Shown here: positions 14,403 to 22,170 of the stretch, in pieces
Layout: every line of letters begins with the position of its first letter
Numbering within the stretch: the first letter of the stretch is position 1
Assembly: GCA_017561145.1 (NCBI GenBank)
Contig: JAFZDO010000022.1
Location: 1-54,427, forward strand
Length of the DNA: 54,427 bases
From: Clostridia bacterium
Lineage (GTDB): Bacteria; Bacillota; Clostridia; Oscillospirales; CAG-382
Direction: 5' to 3'
Notes under the pieces: generated by a model
Told to the model about the DNA's origin: nothing
Database searches by the model: none
Seen by the model: only the letters and a program-made list of their open reading frames with translations
Made by a program: the position numbers and the translations under genes

Positions 14403-15758
14403 TCAACTTGTAAAAGAAACGGTGACCTTTGTTCCTTCGTTGGGCTTTGATTCAAACGACATCCCTGCATTATGAGAATCACAGATCCTCTTGCACAGCG
14501 CAAGTCCGAGCCCCGCTCCTCCGTCTGCGCGTGAACGGGCGATGTCGGTGCGGTAAAACGGCTCGGTGATGTGCAAAAGCTGTTCCTCGGTTATCCCTTT
14601 TCCGTTGTCCTCAACGCAAGCCTGCTTTGTTTTGCAGGAAAGACGCACCGTGCCGTTACTTTTGCAAGCCTTTATAGCATTTTCCGTAAGGTTGTAAAAA
14701 AGCAGGGAAAGCAGGTCGGGATTTCCGTTTATAATCGTTTTTTCGGTTTCGCACAGAAGAAAAATCTTTGCCTTTTGCGCTTTCGGAGAAAGACGCTTCG
14801 CAACATCGTTAAGAATTTCCGCCAAGTCTGTTTTTTCGGTGTAAACGGCATTTTCGCGCAGGAATGCGCTGTCGAGCATCAGCTCCGATATTTTTTTAAG
14901 CCGTTTCGTTTCGGATAAAATATATTTAATTGCCGCTATTCTGTCGTCGTCGGTAAGCTCTGTCTTTTCAAGAAGCTCTGCATAGCCGTAAATAACGGTC
15001 AGAGGGGTGCGAAGCTCGTGCGCCATATTGTCAACGAGCATTTGCTTTTTTTGCGAATCCGCCTCGAGCGATTCCATTTGGTGCTTTATCGTTCCGAGCA
15101 TACGGTTAATGCTTCGCGCAAGGGCGACGACCTCGTCGCTTCCTTTTTCCTCGGCGACTACCGAAAGCTCGCCGTTTTCTATAAGGTCGGTCGTAGCACG
15201 CAGCTTTTCAAGCGGTATCGAAAGCCGCTTCAAAATATAATAAAGCGAAACTGCAAGCACTGCCGAAACGCCAAGCACCGTGAGGGTATAAACCGTCATC
15301 AGGGACACAAATTCCGCGTCGATCGATTGCGCGCATTTCGCAAAAATGAACTCGTATTTTCCGTCACACAGCTCCGAAGAAATGAAAATATAACGAATGC
15401 CGTCAAGCTCCTTGTGAGCAATAGCGTTTTTGCCCAAGGTAGGAGTTTCATCAAAGCAGGTGTGAATGACTTTGCCGTTTTCACGGAATTCAAACAGCAA
15501 CCCCTTTTGCTCATAGTAAGCGGAATAGGTTTGCATCAGCAACGAGGGGCTTTGATTTTTGCTTGAGCGTGTCATTTCTGCATAATCCATTTCAAACGAG
15601 CGCTTTATAAAATATTGCTCTGCCGCAAAAGCCGATTCGGTGGCGCTGACGCTCTTTTGATAGGTATATACCGAAAGAGAAAGTACCCCTGCATTCAGAC
15701 AAAGCAAAAACAGACACAGCGTGAAAACATAGGTTTTTTGCCAAAATCTCATTTTCAT
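14403..15758 (-). CDS. Membrane sensor histidine kinase
   Basis: This 451-residue protein has a transmembrane helix at ~8-30, an extracellular sensing region to ~150, a second helix at ~155-177, a HAMP-like linker, a dimerisation/phosphoacceptor helix NMAHELRTPLTVIYGY with His247, and an ATPase domain with N-box (NLTENAIKAC), G1 (VEDNGKGI), F-box and G2 (GGAGLGLALC). It would phosphorylate the adjacent response regulator. Its start overlaps the regulator stop (ATGA), so the two are coupled. The signal is unknown. Confidence 0.95.
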   Translation of the reverse strand: MKMRFWQKTYVFTLCLFLLCLNAGVLSLSVYTYQKSVSATESAFAAEQYFIKRSFEMDYAEMTRSSKNQSPSLLMQTYSAYYEQKGLLFEFRENGKVIHTCFDETPTLGKNAIAHKELDGIRYIFISSELCDGKYEFIFAKCAQSIDAEFVSLMTVYTLTVLGVSAVLAVSLYYILKRLSIPLEKLRATTDLIENGELSVVAEEKGSDEVVALARSINRMLGTIKHQMESLEADSQKKQMLVDNMAHELRTPLTVIYGYAELLEKTELTDDDRIAAIKYILSETKRLKKISELMLDSAFLRENAVYTEKTDLAEILNDVAKRLSPKAQKAKIFLLCETEKTIINGNPDLLSLLFYNLTENAIKACKSNGTVRLSCKTKQACVEDNGKGITEEQLLHITEPFYRTDIARSRADGGAGLGLALCKRICDSHNAGMSFESKPNEGTKVTVSFTS

Positions 15759-16402
15759 AGCTGAAGCCGATACCCCGTTTTATATACCGTTTGGATTCGC
15801 TCGGACAGTCCCAGCTTTCTGCGAAGCTGTTGAACGTGCACGTCTACGGTACGGGTATCTCCCTCGTAATCAAAATCCCAAACCAAGCTTATCAGCTTCT
15901 CGCGCGATAGGGCAATGTTGCGGTTGTTTATGAAGGCTTCGAGCAAATCGTATTCCTTTGGCTTAAGCGCGATTTCGATGCCGTTTTTAAACACCCGTCT
16001 GTCGTCAAGGTGTATGCAGATATCGTCAAATTCAAATTGCCGCGTTTCGCCCTTTGTGCGTCGGAGCACCGCCTTTACTCGCTCGATAAGCTCAAGCATC
16101 TCAAATGGCTTTACGATATAGTCGTCTGCGCCGAGCTTCAGACCCTTTAATCGGTCCGATACGGCAGAGCGCGCCGTTACAAATATCACGGGCGTGCCCT
16201 TTAATTCCTGTATTATTTCAAACCCCGAAAGCTTTGGAAGCATCACGTCAAGCAAAACAAGGTCGAATTTGTTTTCAAACGCGGTATTCAAGGCTTCTTC
16301 TCCGTCGAACACCTGCTTGCATTCGTATCCTGCCAACGTTAGATTTATACGGATCAGGTCGTTGATTGCCTTTTCGTCTTCCGCAATAAGAATCTTAGCC
16401 AT
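15755..16402 (-). CDS. OmpR/PhoB-family response regulator
   Basis: A 215-residue protein with a receiver domain (acidic pair EDE, Asp52 phosphoacceptor in LLDVMLP, Thr/Ser switch VTARS, Lys in IVKPF) and a C-terminal winged helix (EGDTRTVDVHVQQLRRKLG, then TVYKTGYRL). First gene of a minus-strand three-gene unit: regulator, kinase, secreted protein. AGGGGTG precedes the ATG. Two 10-mers 11 bp apart just upstream are the expected binding site for this family. Confidence 0.95.
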   Translation of the reverse strand: MAKILIAEDEKAINDLIRINLTLAGYECKQVFDGEEALNTAFENKFDLVLLDVMLPKLSGFEIIQELKGTPVIFVTARSAVSDRLKGLKLGADDYIVKPFEMLELIERVKAVLRRTKGETRQFEFDDICIHLDDRRVFKNGIEIALKPKEYDLLEAFINNRNIALSREKLISLVWDFDYEGDTRTVDVHVQQLRRKLGLSERIQTVYKTGYRLQL

Positions 16403-16435
16403 AAAGTCACCCCTTTATATAAGTATGCTTTAACT

Positions 16436-16456
16436 TTGTTATCAAGTTGTAATCAA
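16436..16456 (-). promoter_or_regulatory. Candidate response-regulator direct-repeat operator
   Basis: On the minus strand TTGATTACAA and TTGATAACAA are separated so that starts are 11 bp apart, one helical turn, typical of OmpR/PhoB-family sites. The pair lies 34 nt upstream of the regulator ATG and just inside the preceding terminator; a TATATA near 16415-16420 could serve as -10. Implies autoregulation (inference). Confidence 0.55.
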
Positions 16457-16487
16457 AAAAGCTCTCGGAGTTATCCGAGAGCTTTTT
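16455..16487. terminator. Bidirectional terminator at the end of the leuS operon
   Basis: AAAGCTCTCGGA / TCCGAGAGCTTT 12-bp stem with flanking A and T runs, just beyond the glycerophosphodiesterase stop at 16501. Confidence 0.9.
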
Positions 16488-16500
16488 ATATTTGAAAAAA

Positions 16501-17223
16501 TTATTCCAAAATGTTACTTGTAACGTACTGAACGCCCCAGGAAATGAGTCTTTCGGCGTCTTCCTTCTTGTCAACGGTCCAAACGTTAACTTCGATACCG
16601 TTATTAAGGAATTCACGAACCTGTGCTTCTTCGGTGAATGCACCGTACCAGATGTCAAGGTCGATCTTGTTTTCAACAAGACGTTCGAGAAGACCTTCGC
16701 CGAGCTGACCGGTGAGGAACTGGCAACGTGCTTCGGGGCAAACGTTGCGGAGGTTGATGAGGTTTTCAAACGCGAAGGAGATGAAGATCATCTTTTCGAG
16801 GCAGTATTCTGCTTTTACGATCTCAACGACCTTTGCCATATTTTCTTCGCTGAAATAGCCCTTGAATTCAAGAACGCAAACCTTGTCATAGCACTTGCAG
16901 ATGCGAAGGTAATCGGTCATGGTGGGGATTCGGAGGTCAACTCTTCCGCGTTCACCGTTCTTTTCGATAAGCTGAACCGACTGAATGGTCTGAAGAGTGG
17001 ACTGCTCGGGGATGATGTTGTCGCCGCCGCAACGAACTGCGTCGCCGTCGTGGAGAAGAATGAAATTGCCGTCTGCGGTAACGCGAACGTCGGTTTCGAT
17101 ACCGAAGTAGCTTCTGTTACCTGCCGCTACGAATGCAGCCGCGGTGTTTTCTCTTTCAATACCCGAAAGACCTCTGTGAGCAACGATCAAAGCGTCGCCT
17201 TTGTTAATTTTGATAGTGTCCAT
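16501..17223 (-). CDS. Glycerophosphodiester phosphodiesterase
   Basis: This 240-residue TIM barrel has the GDPD signature: His16-Arg17 (AHRG), the ENT motif, Glu43 and Asp45 (IETDVRV), His58 (LLHDGD), with later LEFKG and NVWTVDK. It hydrolyses glycerophosphodiesters to sn-glycerol-3-phosphate and an alcohol. No signal peptide, so cytoplasmic. AGGAGG lies 5 nt before the ATG, overlapping the end of leuS; the gene closes the yebC-leuS operon. Confidence 0.93.
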   Translation of the reverse strand: MDTIKINKGDALIVAHRGLSGIERENTAAAFVAAGNRSYFGIETDVRVTADGNFILLHDGDAVRCGGDNIIPEQSTLQTIQSVQLIEKNGERGRVDLRIPTMTDYLRICKCYDKVCVLEFKGYFSEENMAKVVEIVKAEYCLEKMIFISFAFENLINLRNVCPEARCQFLTGQLGEGLLERLVENKIDLDIWYGAFTEEAQVREFLNNGIEVNVWTVDKKEDAERLISWGVQYVTSNILE

Positions 17224-17232
17224 TTGTGCCTC

Positions 17233-19641
17233 CTATTTTGCAACAATGTTGAAAATTTTATCTTTGATATAGATCTTCTTGATAATCTGCTTGCCCTCGA
17301 GCGATTGCATAATGCCCTCGTTTGCCTGAATGATATCCCAAACTGCGTTCTCCTCGGCACCTGCGGGGATAACGATTACGCCCTTGAGCTTGCCGCAAAC
17401 CTGAACGGCAATTTCCTTTTCGTCGTCAACGGTAAGAGCTTCATCGTATTCGGGCCATTTTGCGGTCGAGCAGAAGCCCTTTTCGCCAAGCGATGCCCAC
17501 ATTTCTTCGCAGATATGCGGAGCAAACGGAGAAAGAAGCTTTGTGAGCGTCTTTAAGCTATCCTTGTCGATCGAGCCGACCTCGTAAATTTCGTTCATAA
17601 AGCTCATCATTGCGGCGATAGCCGTGTTGAACTTCATACCGTCGATATCGCTCGTAACCTTTTTAACGGTCTTGTGGAGCGAGCGAACGAGCTTGTCGTT
17701 CTTTGCGCCGAGCATTTCGTCGAGTGCGGCAAAGCGTTCGAGGAAGCGCTTGCAGCCTCTTACACTGCTTTGCGACCAGGGTGCGGCAGACGCGTAATCG
17801 CCCATAAAGAGGGTGTAGGTACGCAATACGTCTGCGCCGTATTCGTCGACAACGTCGTTGGGGTCAACAACGTTACCCTTGGATTTACTCATCTTTTCGC
17901 CGTCGGGGCCGAGAATAAGACCCTGTGCGGTACGCTTTGCATAAGGCTCTGCAACGGGAACGAGTCCGAGGTCGTAAAGGAACTTATGCCAGAAGCGCGA
18001 ATAGATCATGTGACGGGTAACGTGCTCCATACCGCCGTTGTACCAGTCGATGGGAAGCCAATATTTAAGCTTTTCGGCACTTGCGAATTCATCGCTGTTG
18101 TGCGGATCGCAATAGCGGAGGAAGTACCACGAGGAACCTGCCCACTGAGGCATAGTGTCGGTTTCGCGCTTAGCATCGCCGCCACACTTCGGGCACTTGC
18201 AGTTTACGTAGGATTCGATTCTTGCCAAAGGCGATTCGCCGCCCTGACCGGGTGCAAATTCGTCCATATCGGGAAGACGGAGAGGAAGCTCGTTATAAGG
18301 AACTGCAACCATACCGCACTTTTCGCAGTGAACTATCGGAATGGGCTCGCCCCAGTAACGCTGACGGTTGAACGCCCAGTCCTTCATCTTATACTGAACG
18401 CCGCCCTCACCGCAGCCGAGCTTTTCAAGCTCTTCGATAGCACGGCGGATAGAGTCCTTTTTATTGTTAAAGCCGTTAAGGAAGCCCGAATTTACCATTT
18501 CGCCGTCGCCGGTGTATGCTTCCTGTTCGATATCGCCGCCCTTGATGACCTCGATAATGTCAATGCCGAATTTCTTCGCAAATTCCCAGTCGCGGCTATC
18601 GTGCGCGGGTACTGCCATGATAGCGCCCGTGCCGTAGCCCATCATTACGTAATCGGCGATGTAAATGGGAATTTCCTTGCCGTTTACGGGGTTGATAGCC
18701 GAAAGTCCGTCCAAACGAACGCCGGTCTTTTCCTTAACGAGCTGTGTACGCTCGAATTCGGTCTTCTTTGCACATTCGGTACGGTATGCTTCAACGGCAT
18801 CCATATTTTTAATGCCGTCTGCGTATTTATCGATCAAAGGATGCTCGGGCGCCATAACCATAAAGGTAACGCCGAAAAGGGTATCGGGACGGGTCGTGTA
18901 AATGCGAAGCTTTTCGTCCTTGCCGCAAAGCGCAAAGTTAACGAAAGCGCCTTCGGATTTGCCGATCCAGTTTACCTGCTGTTGCTTTATGTTGGGGAGA
19001 TAATCTACCTCTTCAAGACCTGTCAAAAGCTTGTCGGCATATTCGGTAATGCGTAAATACCAAACGTCCTTCGACTTTTGAACGATGTCGCTGTGACAGA
19101 TGTCGCACTTACCGCCCTGTGAGTCCTCGTTGGAGAGAACGACCTTACATTCGGGGCAGTAGTTTACCAAAGCGGTATCACGGAAAACAAGTCCGTTTTC
19201 AAACATCTTAAGGAATATCCATTGAGTCCACTTGTAGTAATCAACGTCGGTGGTATCAACAACTCTCGACCAGTCGAAAGCAAAGCCTACGCGCTTTAAC
19301 TGGCTTGTGAACTTTTCGATATTTTTGTCGGTAACCGCTCTGGGGTGCATACCTGTTTTGATAGCGTAGTTTTCGGTGGGAAGACCGAAAGCGTCGAAGC
19401 CCATGGGGAACATTACGTTGTAGCCCTCCATACGCTTCTTTCTCGAAATCACCTCAAGACCCGAATATGCCTTGATGTGACCTACGTGCATACCTGCGCC
19501 GCTGGGATAGGGGAATTCGACGAGCGCCAAAAACTTTTGCTTTTCGCTGCCGGGCTGACCGGGGTCTGCCGCTTCGAAGATTTTGGCTTCGTCCCATTTA
19601 TCCTGCCATTTCTTTTCTATATCTCTGAATTCGTGTCTCAT
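17233..19641 (-). CDS. leuS: Leucine--tRNA ligase
   Basis: An 802-residue class I aminoacyl-tRNA synthetase with HIGH-type motif HVGH (52-55, in PYPSGAGMHVGHIKAY), two Cys pairs in the zinc-like insertion (YCPECK, GGKCDICH), an editing (CP1) domain with TTRPDTLFG, and KMSKS in DGEKMSKSKGNVVDP. Length and order match bacterial LeuRS. It charges tRNA-Leu. Its start overlaps the rsfS stop (ATGA). I see no T-box leader; expression appears to follow the operon promoter upstream of yebC. Confidence 0.98.
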   Translation of the reverse strand: MRHEFRDIEKKWQDKWDEAKIFEAADPGQPGSEKQKFLALVEFPYPSGAGMHVGHIKAYSGLEVISRKKRMEGYNVMFPMGFDAFGLPTENYAIKTGMHPRAVTDKNIEKFTSQLKRVGFAFDWSRVVDTTDVDYYKWTQWIFLKMFENGLVFRDTALVNYCPECKVVLSNEDSQGGKCDICHSDIVQKSKDVWYLRITEYADKLLTGLEEVDYLPNIKQQQVNWIGKSEGAFVNFALCGKDEKLRIYTTRPDTLFGVTFMVMAPEHPLIDKYADGIKNMDAVEAYRTECAKKTEFERTQLVKEKTGVRLDGLSAINPVNGKEIPIYIADYVMMGYGTGAIMAVPAHDSRDWEFAKKFGIDIIEVIKGGDIEQEAYTGDGEMVNSGFLNGFNNKKDSIRRAIEELEKLGCGEGGVQYKMKDWAFNRQRYWGEPIPIVHCEKCGMVAVPYNELPLRLPDMDEFAPGQGGESPLARIESYVNCKCPKCGGDAKRETDTMPQWAGSSWYFLRYCDPHNSDEFASAEKLKYWLPIDWYNGGMEHVTRHMIYSRFWHKFLYDLGLVPVAEPYAKRTAQGLILGPDGEKMSKSKGNVVDPNDVVDEYGADVLRTYTLFMGDYASAAPWSQSSVRGCKRFLERFAALDEMLGAKNDKLVRSLHKTVKKVTSDIDGMKFNTAIAAMMSFMNEIYEVGSIDKDSLKTLTKLLSPFAPHICEEMWASLGEKGFCSTAKWPEYDEALTVDDEKEIAVQVCGKLKGVIVIPAGAEENAVWDIIQANEGIMQSLEGKQIIKKIYIKDKIFNIVAK

Positions 19642-20015
19642 TCTTCAACACCGCCTTCGAATTTGATTTCATTTCCGCTCCAAAGTCTTTCGAGCTTGTA
19701 AAAGTCACGCGCCTGCGAGGTAAAGACGTGAATAACAACGCAACCGTAGTCCAAAAGCGTCCAAGCATTGCCCGAAGCGCCCTCGATATGAGTCGGCTCG
19801 ACGTTAAGCTCCTCGCGAAGCTTGAATTCCACTTCGTCGGCAAGTGCGCGTACGTGGGTGTTCGAGGTACCGGTCGCAAGCACGAAATAATCGGCAAGAA
19901 TAGTTTGCTCGCCGACCTCAAGAGTCGTTACGTCCATACCTTTTTTGTTGTCGAGCGTGCTTGCCGCAAGCATTGCGATATCTTTTGCTCTTTGAATCTG
20001 GTTCTTTTCGTTCAT
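19638..20015 (-). CDS. rsfS: Ribosome silencing factor RsfS
   Basis: This 125-residue protein has the RsfS/Iojap core: DVTTLEVGEQTILADYFVL, ATGTSNTHVRALAD and WTLLDYGCVVIHVF. RsfS binds uL14 on the 50S subunit and blocks 30S joining under nutrient limitation. The ATG at 20015 (MNEKNQIQRAKD) follows AAAGGAT; the in-frame extension to 20033 is less supported. It sits between yqeK and leuS, a common Firmicute order. Confidence 0.95.
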   Translation of the reverse strand: MNEKNQIQRAKDIAMLAASTLDNKKGMDVTTLEVGEQTILADYFVLATGTSNTHVRALADEVEFKLREELNVEPTHIEGASGNAWTLLDYGCVVIHVFTSQARDFYKLERLWSGNEIKFEGGVEE

Positions 20016-20038
20016 ATTTTTATCCTTTCGCAAAGCGC

Positions 20039-20647
20039 TTAAAAATTAAACGCTCTAAGCTGATCAATGTAATAGTTTCGCGCCTCAAAGGTGTCCTTGC
20101 AGATCGTTTGCTCCTCCGCAATAAGGTGCTTTATAGTCGTATCGAAGGATCTTACGAGCGTTTTGTTGAGCGCGATGCTTTTGTCCAATTCCTTGGATAA
20201 TGCCTTTTTGTAAAATTCACGGAGCTTGACACAGGCGGCATCCTCGCGGAATTCTTCGATGTAATCCGCAAGATAGATAACGATCTCAAGCGGTGACATC
20301 GCTGGCTTGCCTGTCGTATGCCAATAGATCGCGTTGCAGATATCGGTCGAAAGCGAAAATCTTTCGCTCGCGATCATTGCCGCGGTCTTTGCGTGTAAAA
20401 GCTTGGGGTTGTTTCTTTCCTCGTCGGTCAGCTCGATCGAATATTTTGCGCAAAGCTCCAATTGGCGCTCATACGGATATTCCTTTGTAAAATCGTGCAT
20501 CAGCGCCGCAAGCTCGACCTGCTTAAGATCAAGCGCGGGGAAGTGGGTTTTTGCGATCTCTTTTGCCGCCTCCGCAACGCCGAGCGTGTGTTTAAGCCTG
20601 CGCTCCGATATAGTCATTGCGGATAAAATCGCATTTGCATCGGTCAT
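20039..20647 (-). CDS. yqeK: Bis(5'-nucleosyl)-tetraphosphatase (symmetrical) YqeK
   Basis: A 202-residue HD-superfamily protein: His20 in RRLKHTLGVAEAA, the HD pair at 51-52 (LMHDFTKEY), LLHAKTAA, and the late Asp in YLADYIEE. The family hydrolyses diadenosine tetraphosphate to ADP. Its start overlaps the nadD stop by 4 nt, and its position between nadD and rsfS is the classical Firmicute arrangement. Confidence 0.95.
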   Translation of the reverse strand: MTDANAILSAMTISERRLKHTLGVAEAAKEIAKTHFPALDLKQVELAALMHDFTKEYPYERQLELCAKYSIELTDEERNNPKLLHAKTAAMIASERFSLSTDICNAIYWHTTGKPAMSPLEIVIYLADYIEEFREDAACVKLREFYKKALSKELDKSIALNKTLVRSFDTTIKHLIAEEQTICKDTFEARNYYIDQLRAFNF

Positions 20648-21225
20648 ACTCCGTAAAGCCCCCTTTTCTGTATATAATCGTAAACTCCGTCGGGGAGTAG
20701 TTCTTTTTTCGGTTCATTTCTGAAATTTGTGGAGGAAATTCCGTTCCGTCTGTTTTCGAGAAGATAAACTCCGTTTTCCGAAACATCCTTTAATCTTCCG
20801 ACCGAATGCGAAATATCTCTTTCGCCTCGGTATGCGATAACAAGATGCGCGTTATCGAGAATGAACTTATAGTCCCTCCACTTGTCGAAATTATCGATCC
20901 AATCGTCGCCGATAAGCAAAAACAACTCGTCATCCTTATGCTTTTCCTTCAATTCGGCAACCGTGTCGCGCGTGTAGCTCATGCCGCCGCGCTTTATTTC
21001 GGTATCGCTCACAACGATCTTATTCTGTCCCGAAAATGCAATTTCAAGCATTTCAAGACGTTCCTCACCTGAAACACCGTGCGATTCCTTCATAGGAGGG
21101 ACGTTGTTCGGGATAACGTATAAAAGGTCGAGCGAAAATTTATCGATAAATTCCAAAGCGACGTCAAAATGCGCCCTGTGTATCGGATTAAAGGTTCCTC
21201 CGAAAATACCGATCCTTCGGCCCAT
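20644..21225 (-). CDS. nadD: Nicotinate-nucleotide adenylyltransferase
   Basis: This 193-residue protein starts with the nucleotidyltransferase motif GIFGGTFNPIHRAH (residues 6-19) and ends with ISSTNFR, a variant of the family's ISSTxIR. It makes deamido-NAD from nicotinate mononucleotide and ATP. The ATG lies 1 nt after the yebC stop, so translation probably depends on coupling; only a weak ribosome site is visible. Confidence 0.97.
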   Translation of the reverse strand: MGRRIGIFGGTFNPIHRAHFDVALEFIDKFSLDLLYVIPNNVPPMKESHGVSGEERLEMLEIAFSGQNKIVVSDTEIKRGGMSYTRDTVAELKEKHKDDELFLLIGDDWIDNFDKWRDYKFILDNAHLVIAYRGERDISHSVGRLKDVSENGVYLLENRRNGISSTNFRNEPKKELLPDGVYDYIQKRGLYGV

Positions 21226-21226
21226 C

Positions 21227-21949
21227 TTATTCTTCGTCGTCCCAGTTATGCCAAACCTCGGTAACGTCGTCGTTGTCCTCGAGCGCTTCGAGGAGACGGT
21301 TCATCATCTTGATCTGGTCCTCGTCATCAAGGCGAACGTAGTTTGCGGGGATCTTTTCGGGATCTGCCGATTCGATGGTGTAGCCCTTTGCTTCAAGCGC
21401 TTCACGAACAGAGGAAAGCTCGCTCACGTCGGTGAATACCTCGCCGTGATCGTCTTCGCTGGTAAAGTCAAGCGCGCCCGCGTCGAGAGCCGCTTCCATA
21501 AATTCATCCTCGTCTTTGATGCCCGAAACGACGACAACGCCCTTTTCGGCAAACATATAGGAAACGCATCCGCTGGTGCCCAAATTACCGCCGAATTTGT
21601 CGAAGTAATGGCGAACGTCGCCTGCGGTACGGTTACGGTTGTCGGTTGCCGCTTCAACGATAACGGCAACGCCGCCGGGGCCGTATCCTTCATAGGTTAT
21701 TACCTCGTACTGAACGCTGTCTGCGCCCGATGCCTTTTTGATAACTCTGTCGATGTTATCGTTGGGCACGTTAAGGCTCTTTGCCTTTGCGATAAGGTCA
21801 CGAAGGCGAGTGTTCGAGGTGGGTTCGGGACCGCCGTCGCGTACTGCGATGGCAATTTCCTTGCCTATTTTGGTAAAGACCTTTGCGCGCTGAGCGTCGG
21901 TCTTTTCCTTTTTGTGCATTATATTCTTCCATTTGGAATGTCCGGACAT
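21227..21949 (-). CDS. YebC/PmpR-family protein
   Basis: A 240-residue protein with the YebC opening MSGHSKWKNIMHKKEK and the conserved YEGYGPGGVAVIVEA and GNLGTSGCVSYMF. Family members were described as DNA-binding regulators, and a branch has been linked to translation of proline-rich stretches; which applies is open. AAAGGAG precedes the ATG. It is the first gene of the operon yebC-nadD-yqeK-rsfS-leuS-GDPD. A TATAAT near 21975 on the minus strand is a possible -10, but no good -35 matches it. Confidence 0.95.
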   Translation of the reverse strand: MSGHSKWKNIMHKKEKTDAQRAKVFTKIGKEIAIAVRDGGPEPTSNTRLRDLIAKAKSLNVPNDNIDRVIKKASGADSVQYEVITYEGYGPGGVAVIVEAATDNRNRTAGDVRHYFDKFGGNLGTSGCVSYMFAEKGVVVVSGIKDEDEFMEAALDAGALDFTSEDDHGEVFTDVSELSSVREALEAKGYTIESADPEKIPANYVRLDDEDQIKMMNRLLEALEDNDDVTEVWHNWDDEE

Positions 21950-22032
21950 ATCGTTTATCTCCTTTAAAACAGGTAATTATAACCTAAATATACAATAAAT
22001 TTCTTATAAAAATCCGCGACATGTGCCTTTTG

Positions 22033-22064
22033 CCCCAAAAACGACAAGCGTTTTCGGGGACCCC
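22033..22064 (-). repeat. GGGGTCCCC hairpin element, copy 1
   Basis: On the minus strand this 32-nt element consists of GGGGTCCCC followed by a stem-loop (CCCCGAAAACG / CGTTTTTGGGG around CTTGT). It lies between argS and yebC. Copy 2 is at 35126-35157 on the plus strand, 29 of 32 identical, with a compensatory C-G to T-A exchange in the stem. Confidence 0.8.
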
Positions 22065-22082
22065 GTGGATTTTTATACCTTA

Positions 22083-22157
22083 GAGATTCGCACGCGGTGA
22101 GCGTGGCGCGAGCGAACGAATCTCACTAAACCCATTGAAATCCTCGGATTTCAATGG
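22083..22157. repeat. Two further hairpins downstream of argS
   Basis: CCATTGAAATCC / GGATTTCAATGG (22132-22157) is a perfect 12-bp inverted repeat with a 2-nt centre; GAGATTCG / CGAATCTC (22083-22124) is an 8-bp stem around 26 nt. Neither is followed by a T run on either strand. Confidence 0.75.
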
Positions 22158-22170
22158 AGAGCGAAGCGCC

